Shown here: piece after piece, positions 57,651 through 64,000 of the stretch
How positions within the stretch are numbered: position 1 is the first letter of the stretch
Layout: every line of letters begins with the position of its first letter
NCBI GenBank assembly: GCA_933228895.1
Contig: OW121856.1
Location: 101,407,027-101,471,026, forward strand
Length of the DNA: 64,000 nucleotides
Source of the DNA: Platycnemis pennipes
Taxonomy: Eukaryota; Arthropoda; Insecta; Odonata; Platycnemididae
Direction: 5' to 3'
The notes under the pieces: model-generated
Told to the model about the DNA's origin: nothing
Databases searched by the model: none
The model's input: the letters and a program-made list of their open reading frames with translations, nothing else
Made by a program: the position numbers and the translations under genes

Positions 57651-58650
57651 TGAACATAAAATCTATAGTGCTACTACTTCACGGAGAGATGTTAGATATA
57701 AAAGTCACGTGCAACTAATTATATTAGTCGTATTCTTTTTTCGTGACTCACTTCTTACTCGTCTCACATGCATAAATACATATTTTAGATCCAATATGAA
57801 GGGGTTGTAGATAGAGGATTTTATCTTTTCATTTCGGTGTATCTTTGGACAGTGATAAAACATTCATGGAGTTATGCTGAAGTTTTTAAAATCATGATGG
57901 AGTGGAGTTGTTGCTCATTGGCGTTTAGCGGGTGTGAAATGTTATTCAATAAGGTAAATACTGTCGTTACATGTTGATGTAGTGTAATCTAAACTAGTAC
58001 AAGAAGGGAGATGATCCCTGCTAGAAAAAATCGTGAAATGAGCAGCATGAAGAGGAATATAACTCTAGACATGAAGTGAAAGGAAATAAGAAAGCGGGAA
58101 TTGATAAGTTGAGGGGCGGAAAATGAGAAAAATTTCCGGAGATGAAAACAATACGAAAAGGTGAGAACAACGCGAAGAAAATAAAAGTAGGCTCCTTCAA
58201 TGCTTTCCTTCAACCGCAAGAAGGAAGATTCATGAGCTTAAAGTTGCTATACGTGTCATCAAATGCGGCGGGGCATGATGAAAATGTAAACTGCTGGGCT
58301 AATGAAAAAGGAAGGGGAAGAAATGGACATGTGAGATAACAGACTAACATAATACTCGAGGATGAGTTGAAAAGAAAACCACTAAAATGAATTGCAAAAC
58401 TTTAACACTAAATTCATCTTTCATAACTGATCCTCGACGGCTCTTTCGGAAAAATTTCATGGGTAGTGGTGGTGGTGGTCCATAAAAATACCAAAAACTA
58501 ATTCATGGAGAAAAACGAGTGTGAAAGAGAAGCGGAAAATATTGCAATAATATGAATAAAGAATAATTGATGGAAGACTCAGCCAAGACCTATATTTACA
58601 GAGCAAATTTACATTACGTATCCTATTTTATCCCCTAATAGCTTCAAGAC
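57651..58650. other. AT-rich non-coding sequence, no gene seen
   Basis: Short frames only. A GGTGGTGGTGGT run near 58466 is a microsatellite. Confidence 0.35.
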
Positions 58651-58654
58651 AATC

Positions 58655-58765
58655 TATTACTCTCCCTAATTGTATGAGGTAAAAATGAATTTTGAACCTT
58701 TCTATCTCACTATCCATCTCTTTTATATTAGTTTTATGGTCTGAAGTATATAAAGAGGACCTTCC
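58655..58765 (-). pseudogene. CR1/L2-like RT C-terminal snippet
   Basis: On the minus strand a short stretch encodes a DHKTNIKEMDSEIERFK-like peptide, aligning with DHNHKIREIDCRTDRFK of the better copies, and ends at the CCCTAATTGTATGAGG position (PRTIRD). It lacks the tail and is older or a different subfamily. Confidence 0.5.
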
Positions 58766-58915
58766 TTGTTTTGTAGCTTTGAAGGGAGAGCTAAAAATTT
58801 GGTAAGAGATGAGAGAAAATATTATGCCAAAGTCTCCAGCAGATGCCTACAAAACAGCAACGGCGCTGCCAAATATTAGAACTCTATGTCAATTGTTGTG
58901 CACGTTTCCTGTGAC
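58766..58915. other. Spacer
   Basis: Nothing recognised. Confidence 0.3.
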
Positions 58916-58917
58916 TT

Positions 58918-59480
58918 CTACATCTACATCTACATCTACACGATACCCTGCAAGCCACCGCGAGGGTGTGTGGCAGGGGGTGAAGGTCACCAAGCATTCA
59001 CTACTAGCATGCAAGCAAGCAACTAAAGGGTCTCATGCAACTAGATTGTTAGTATCTATAGTATTTGAGGGGTTAATACATGCATCATGCACTACAGAAT
59101 ACTCTAAAATATTTCCCCTACCTATCCCTTTCCTATGCTGCCTATTCTGTTCTCTTATAGTACGGGGGAAAAATGCCATTTTGAATCTATCTGTACGACA
59201 ATCTATCTCTCTAATCTTATTTATCTGGTCGAATCTAGCATAATACGCTGGTGTTTTCAATATGTGCCTAACATCTTCAGTAAAGCTATCCGATTGAAAT
59301 TTCTGCAATAGATTAAATCTGAACTTTAATCTACGCTCTGACTTCTTGCACTGCCGAGCGATCTTTCTCCACCTTACGCCGATTAAAAACAAAACTTCGC
59401 AGCAGAATGACAGAAGATCGTTTGGATGGACTGGCTTTAATGCAAATCCATCAAGACATTGTATCAAGAATGAACGTTTA
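58918..59480 (-). pseudogene. CR1/L2-like retrotransposon 3' portion, best preserved frame
   Basis: The minus-strand open frame (59488-59033, 151 codons) includes SERRLKFRFNLLQKFQ, INKIREIDCRTDRFKMA and FFPRTIREQNRQ, the C-terminus of a CR1/L2-type protein. Here the frame continues past PRTIR without an early stop. Downstream are the 3' UTR and the tail ending in three TGTAGA repeats (58921-58945 on +). It is the same subfamily as the fragment at 3483. The N-terminal 50 codons of the frame do not align with other copies and may be flanking DNA. Confidence 0.8.
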
Positions 59481-59620
59481 TGAAGCACTGGACATCTTCA
59501 GCAGGAAACATAAAAGAAAATTGTCGTTATCATATACGTAACTTAATAATATTTTCATATTTATATTAAAATAAAGAGTATATTTCGTACAGTAATTGTT
59601 GTATGTTGTTTTTTAATCCC
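59481..59620. other. Spacer
   Basis: AT-rich. Nothing recognised. Confidence 0.3.
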
Positions 59621-59639
59621 AAATATGAGAAGACCGTTT

Positions 59640-59692
59640 GCCCGTCAGACCCTTGTGCCCCCCCCAGAAAAAAATCCTGGATCCGCCCTTGC
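59640..59692. repeat. hAT-like terminal fragment
   Basis: The + strand ends in ATCCTGGATCCGCCCTTG, whose complement CAAGGGCGGATCCAGGAT is a common start of hAT-type elements in animals. A C-rich stretch precedes it. The other terminus was not found, so only one end is called. Confidence 0.4.
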
Positions 59693-59809
59693 TCGTAGCT
59701 AAAGGAGATACCTTTTTCACCCTCCAGTTCCTTTCAATTGCACAACGAGAACTGTAATGTTCACGAAAACGCCTTTGACGTTTCGATTTTGGATTGAAAA
59801 TCATCCGTT

Positions 59810-60085
59810 ACTTCTTGAGATATAGGATTCAGTTTTCCAAGAAGGCTGGAAGTTTTAATATTCTTAAAACTTTTTCAGAAAACCTGTTCGCCTCGAATTT
59901 CTGTATGAGATTTAATTTGAAATTCAACCTACGCTCAGTTAACGATTTGCAACCTAATTCTTTCAATAACTTAGATTCACTATTAAACCTATCGTAATGC
60001 CTTTCAACAAAAGAAGTTGCTAGTCGCTGTAAACTGTCTAGTTCCGATACAAATCCTAATTCTTCTGAACCCCATATCTAGCCGC
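59810..60085 (-). pseudogene. CR1/L2-like RT C-terminal fragment, third subfamily
   Basis: On the minus strand a frame reads LQRLATSFVERHYDRF, then ELGCKSLTERRLNFKLNLIQ, then KFEANRFSEKVLRIL. These align with LQRRSARFVKG, ELKWESLSDRRLKFRLNLLN and KFQDHIFSDDVKNIL of the main family. Wording differs by about half the residues, so it is a distinct subfamily. Truncated at both ends: the 60090 side meets a TGGCC-rich element. Confidence 0.7.
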
Positions 60086-60089
60086 ATAG

Positions 60090-60300
60090 CCAGTCAACAC
60101 ATTAACTATGGCCCCGTTTGGCCAACATATAGTAGGCCATTATGGCCTCAATGTGGATAGCTATTGAGATGCCATAATTGTTTTCGTCCCCTTGCCATAT
60201 GAAGGCCAAACAAATACATGGTCTGGACAGAATTTGGCCACACACTGTTGCCACACCCAAACCTACCCAAATCCCTTACATATTTATATTGTTGCCAAAG
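60090..60300. mobile_element. One end of an element with TGGCC subterminal repeats
   Basis: Begins CCAGTCAACAC (60090-60100) immediately after the CR1 fragment, closely resembling the CCAGTAAACAC start of the element at 40132. Within 200 bp TGGCC/GGCCA occurs about eight times. The opposite end was not located. This suggests a relative of the 40-kb element with a different subterminal motif. Confidence 0.4.
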
Positions 60301-60865
60301 GGTGTTTTCTATTGATATACGAGCAAATTTTAGTCAAAAAGGTATCGCATATGAAAATCGAATAAAATAAATAAATTTTACATTCCTTTTTCCACATGGT
60401 GATAAAAATTTCCCTCCGTTATCTTGAGTGAAACTAATTTAAAAAAGCAAATGAAAAAACATCTGCATCGAATTCAATGTTTTTCTCATGGGAGTAAAAT
60501 TTAAAAATAAAGGGGTAAAAGCGATCCTTATAATTGGTACTCGCAAAAATCCTTTCTTAGTGCGCCCTTACACCACAACAGGGATATTTCCTGAAAATTT
60601 CACTTTTTTATCACCAGTAGTTTGGGCTGTGCGTTCATGAGTGAATGTGTAGGTCAGTCAGTCAGTCAATCACTCAGCACATTTGATTTTATATATACAG
60701 ATAAACTCACCTATATTATTATCTATAGAAAAATGTACTTGGTCACGTAAATAAATAAAACAATTCCATTATTATCGAAGTACTGTTAGTTTTGTTAGCT
60801 AAAATTATTTATGCCGACATACAACTATCTAAGCAACGTATTGTGTATATATTATTGAATATAAT
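60301..60865. repeat. AT-rich sequence with (GTCA)n-type repeat end
   Basis: GGTCAGTCAGTCAGTCAATC at about 60652, followed by CACATTTGATTTTATATATACAG. This combination looks like the end of a dispersed element, but I cannot assign the class. No gene. Confidence 0.35.
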
Positions 60866-60867
60866 CA

Positions 60868-60970
60868 TGGCTATTTAGATCCCTAATAGTGCGAGGAGAT
60901 AAAGCCATCTTAAATATGTCGATGTGGCAATCAATTTCCCTAATGTAATGTTTATGGTCCAGTTTATTGG
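60868..60970 (-). pseudogene. CR1/L2-like RT C-terminal snippet
   Basis: The minus strand encodes KLDHKHYIREIDCHIDIFKM and then SPRTIRD, aligning with the same segment in the better copies. Tail absent. Confidence 0.65.
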
Positions 60971-61148
60971 CACAGAGGCATGGATCCACGGATTCATTTT
61001 ATCGATTGCATTTAATTAATTTCAAAATAAAATAATTCGTCCCTTAGATTCACTTAATTGATGCCTCCTTTTGGTAAGTTTTTATATTCGTTACCATTGC
61101 GTCTAAACCAATTGCTTTCCCTGACAGGAGAGTAATCCAATTAGAGTC
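60971..61148. other. Spacer
   Basis: AT-rich. Nothing recognised. Confidence 0.3.
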
Positions 61149-61149
61149 T

Positions 61150-62030
61150 TACGCTGTCGGTGCGTATTCATCGTCATCGGTCAACAATCCTAACTAAGAT
61201 GGGCTTGACGCAGCTCTCCGCTCGAATCTCTTATAGGCCAACCTCTTCATATCTACATGTTTCTTCTCCTTCACACCCTTTTCGACTAATTCCGCGTAAC
61301 TCATTTGAGGCCTGCCTTTTTCATTTTTCCCATTGACTAATACCTCGACGATTGTCTTCATCAGGCCAATGATTCTCAACATATGGCCCAATAAATTGTC
61401 TCGTCTTCGTTGTAGAGTTTTCAGCATACTTCAACTTTCTCCCTCTCTTCTGAAGATTTCTTCGTTTGTCGCTCGGTTAAGTCATTTTATCTTCATCATT
61501 CTTCGGTAGAACCACATTTAAAATGCTTTTAGCCTTGACTTATCGGCTGGTGTTTTGTCCATGCCTCACTGCCGTAAAGAAACATCCACCTGATATACGT
61601 TCTAATGAATTGCTTCCTTATTTCTAAGCTAGTATTTCCAGCTGTAAATAGATTCTTCTTTTGGTAGAATACCCTCTTTGCCTGAGCTATTCTACTGACT
61701 ATTTTTTTCTTGCGTCGTCCATCGATGATTACTCGGCCTCCCAGGTAACACAACTGTTTCACCTCTTCATGTATTTATTTTCCTAGTTTAACGTTGGTTT
61801 GAGCCTCTTCTTTCTTGCTGCACACCAGTATAGTCTACAATAGTCTCTTACTACACACCAGTAGTCTTCTTCTTATTTATCTTCAGCTGATATCTGGTCA
61901 TTGTCCTTTCCATGGTTATTTGAATCTTATTCAGATCCCTCTCTGTCTCTGCTATGGGTGCTATGTCATCAGCGACTGCCATAAAGAAGCATTTCCAGAT
62001 GTCTGTGTGAATTCCGCGGGGTATTTAGCC
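61150..62030 (-). pseudogene. RTE-like non-LTR retrotransposon: RT palm to 3' end
   Basis: Read on minus: around 61985-61860 a frame has AVADDIAPIAETERDL and LKINKKK, the YADD box (Y changed to V) and the following block. At 61762-61529 it has QLCYLGGRVI, RIAQAKRVFYQKKNLF and RTYIRWMFLYGSEAWT, the region after the palm in RTE-like elements. A frameshift and a stop follow near 61510. At 61427-61194 it has LKTLQRRRDNLLGHMLR and GRPQMSY. The 3' end reads GGATTGTTGACCGATGACG, a terminus seen in other copies here. No endonuclease domain is visible. Non-functional. Confidence 0.8.
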
Positions 62031-62119
62031 ATCTCTCTTAGATGAGTATTTCAGCTATTTATACACAATTATTCATCTGCAATCTATCATCATTAGCTTC
62101 AAAAATATTCTGAGGTGCT

Positions 62120-62520
62120 TACAATTCTGAACTTTAACATCGTCATCTTCGGTCAACTTCTATCCTAGGATTGGTTTGACGCAACCCGCCACCCAATTCT
62201 TCTACCGGCCAACCTCTTCATATTAAATTAATTCTTCTATTTCACATCCTTCACAACCTGTTCCATATGTCTCATGGCCTGGCTTTTCCAATCTTCCCTT
62301 TCACTTTTCCCTCGACGATTCAGGCCATCCTGTCTTGAGATATGCCCGAATAAGTTGTCCTGTCTTCTTTTAGAGTTTTCGGCTGGCTTTTTTTCTCTTA
62401 CTCTCCTTAAGATTTCTTTTTTTTCGCTCGGTCGAGCAATTTTATCTTCATCATTTTTCCTTAGCACCACGTTTCAAATGCTTCCAGCCTTGATTTATTG
62501 GCTGGTGTTATCATCCATAA
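62120..62520 (-). pseudogene. RTE-like retrotransposon, second adjacent fragment
   Basis: The minus-strand frame 62470-62237 has EILRRVREKKPA, then RRQDNLFGHISRQDGLNRRG and MRHMEQVVKDVK, equivalent to the RRVGEK, RRDNLxGHxLR and QVVKDV segments of RTE-like proteins. The 3' end (GGTTTGACGCAACCCGCC and CTAGGATTGG antisense) matches 33225. Tandem placement after the copy at 61150 in the same orientation suggests either two insertions or one rearranged insertion. It abuts a CR1 tail at about 62527. Confidence 0.75.
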
Positions 62521-62524
62521 CCTA

Positions 62525-63030
62525 CTACCATCTACATCTACATAATACCCTGCAAGCAACCTGAAAGGTGTGTGGCAGGGGTTGAATTCTCACCAAACAT
62601 GCACTACATATTATGCATAAAAAAGGTAGGTATTTATATACTGTTCTAAACTTCACTATTTAAAAAAAGATAAAAATAGCATACACGCAAAAACATGCTG
62701 TTAGTTGGATTACCTTCAAGTCCTTATACCAACATGCAGCTACCAATGTTATCCATTGCTACACTCGTACAGGATATATTTACCGTAAATCATATCCCTA
62801 ATTGTACGAGGAAAAAAGGACATTTTGAATCTGTCAGTTCGGCAATCAATTTCTCTAATTTTGTGATTATGGTCTAGTCTACCATAGTAAGATGGGGTTC
62901 GCAAAATATTTTTAACATCATCACTGAAAATATGGTCTTGGAATTTATTTAAGAGATTAAGTCTAAATTTCAACCTGCGATCTGACAATGATTCCCAATT
63001 TAATTCATTCAATAGACTGCCTAAAAGAAG
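62525..63030 (-). pseudogene. CR1/L2-like retrotransposon 3' portion
   Basis: The minus-strand frame 63057-62749 includes LSDRRLKFRLNLLNKFQ, DDVKNILRTPSYYGRLDH and FKMSFFPRTIRD. It is followed by the 3' UTR and the tail TACCCTGCAAGCAACCTG (antisense) ending in (TGTAGA) repeats at about 62531. Uninterrupted where the copies at 28.6 kb and 40.1 kb carry insertions, it serves as the empty-site reference for both. 5'-truncated, hence dead. Confidence 0.85.
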
Positions 63031-63870
63031 AACATGACGAAGACCATGAAGAACCATGCTCCATATGGCAGTATGAATTTCGTGGGATATTTAGCGTGCA
63101 TCTCCGCATAGCGAAATCCACCCGTCGTCACCTCCTGCACCCAACTCCCTGCGCCCTCTCGCGTCCATCTCGGCACCTCGCCCACTCCCTCACTCGAAAA
63201 TCTCCTCTCCCGTTGTCTACCGCCGCTTCCTCAGTCACTCAACCCACCCACCTACTCCCTGCGCCGCCATCCTCCCACGGAACACTTAAAGGCCTCCGTG
63301 GTGGATAATTAGGGAAGCATACAGCTCTCGCACGTCCTCCCCTCTCTCTCCCCCTCATCCCCCGTCAGACACTCCTACGCCTCGCAAACCCATCCCGTGA
63401 AGTTCTCGGCTTCGCCACTCAAACCCTTCAAAAACCCTCGCGTCTCCCAAGCACTTGTGCAGCCAGCGACTTTCTCGTAATCCCATTCCACTCCCCGCCC
63501 CGAGTCGCACTTGGTCGGACAACCAACCCATGCCAAACCGCATCCAACTGGCCTTTTATGAAGGGCGCGGCGTTTCCCACCCCTCCTCCCGACACTACCC
63601 CCTTCCTCCGTTTCCTCCCCCTCGGAGCACATCTCCCTTGGGATTCCCGTTCTCTTGTTGGGCGCAGGTAATGCAAAGAGGCGCCAAAGTTGTTCAATAT
63701 TTGCTTCTCCCGATCACTCCGAGTGTCATGCGAGAGGCTTGCTATGAATAGATTCCTCGCTCTCGTTCGTTCACAACTAAATCGAGAATAAAATTGATAA
63801 AAAGTGGAATTTCATGCATTGATCGTCAGATATTTTGAATTGGAAGGAGAGACCAAAGCTACCCCTGCCA
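63031..63870. other. C-rich non-coding stretch, no gene seen
   Basis: C/T-rich from about 63120 to 63660. The overlapping frames on both strands are compositional. No domain recognised. Confidence 0.4.
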
Positions 63871-63871
63871 C

Positions 63872-64000
63872 CAGGCACGTAGCCAGAAATTTGCTTGTGG
63901 GGGGGGCTAAGTCTTGCGTAACTGGAAACAAATCAGCCTTGCCCATCCGGTGCCGACATGCTACAAATCTCTTCCCTTAATTTTCAGTGCTTGGTATTTA
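63872..64000 (+). mobile_element. Non-autonomous hAT-like element, copy 2 (cut by window end)
   Basis: Starts CAGGCACGTAGCCAGAAATT and matches, in reverse-complement orientation, the right end of the element at 34882-35332. CTAAGTCT, AATCAGCCTTGCCCAT, ACAAATCTCTTCCCTTAATT and TGGTATTTA all appear in the same order. The far end lies outside the window. Confidence 0.75.

Noticed and set aside
58918..58946. Repeat array (CATCTA)n as a microsatellite or CRISPR-like array
   Set aside because: It is the 3' simple tail of a CR1-like element. The genome is also eukaryotic.
58809..59243. 144-codon + strand frame
   Set aside because: It is antisense to the CR1-like 3' portion at 58918-59480.
1..64000. 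Telomeric or satellite arrays, rRNA or snRNA genes
   Set aside because: No TTAGG-type array, long satellite, rRNA core sequence or spliceosomal RNA motif was seen on either strand by reading.

Overview
This is nuclear DNA from a metazoan, most likely an arthropod and probably an insect. I infer that from the repeat content: CR1/L2-like and RTE-like non-LTR retrotransposon remnants, tRNA-derived SINEs, hAT-like and Harbinger-like short inverted-repeat elements, and palindromes built from a hammerhead-like motif. There is no operon structure and no dense coding. I cannot name the species. I recognise no intact protein-coding gene, and every recognisable protein segment is a broken reverse transcriptase (RT).

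Layout. From 1 to 26 kb the DNA is mostly unique, non-coding sequence with few old repeats. GC-rich islands lie near 11.9-12.3, 14.0-14.5 and 23.4-23.7 kb. Kilobase-long strand-biased tracts are C/T-rich on + at about 16.2-21.2 kb and G/A-rich on + at about 2.0-2.9, 23.7-24.7 and 26.8-28.1 kb. The 23.4-23.7 kb island is the best promoter candidate: it has a perfect RFX-type X-box, four CCAAT boxes, two GC boxes and a duplicated E-box palindrome. The 14.0 kb island may hold a short minus-strand first coding exon (ATG, poly-alanine, GTAAGT donor). From 26 to 64 kb the window is a transposon graveyard. About twenty 3'-terminal fragments of one CR1/L2-like family all end in a conserved hairpin-like tail and a (TGTAGA)-type repeat. 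They are mixed with RTE-like fragments, three SINEs and several non-autonomous DNA transposons.

Several elements are nested, so relative ages can be read directly. A 528-bp inverted-repeat element sits in a CR1 tail at 28.6 kb and has a second, oppositely oriented copy at 55.6 kb. A roughly 1-kb element rich in GTTGCA motifs splits another CR1 copy at 40.1-41.2 kb. A 1.47-kb Harbinger-like element splits an RT fragment at 53.1 kb. Target-site duplications are visible for the SINE at 26.1 kb (12 bp) and for hAT-like elements at 51.0 kb (8 bp, perfect) and 34.9 kb (7 of 8).

The most unusual structures are four long palindromes (1.6, 31.6, 31.9 and 46.6 kb). Each is two head-to-head copies of a unit resembling a hammerhead ribozyme core (CTGANGA, short stem, GAAA), and a fifth unpaired copy lies at 6.5 kb. 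Most other open reading frames are by-products of low-complexity or GC-rich sequence, so I have not listed them as genes.
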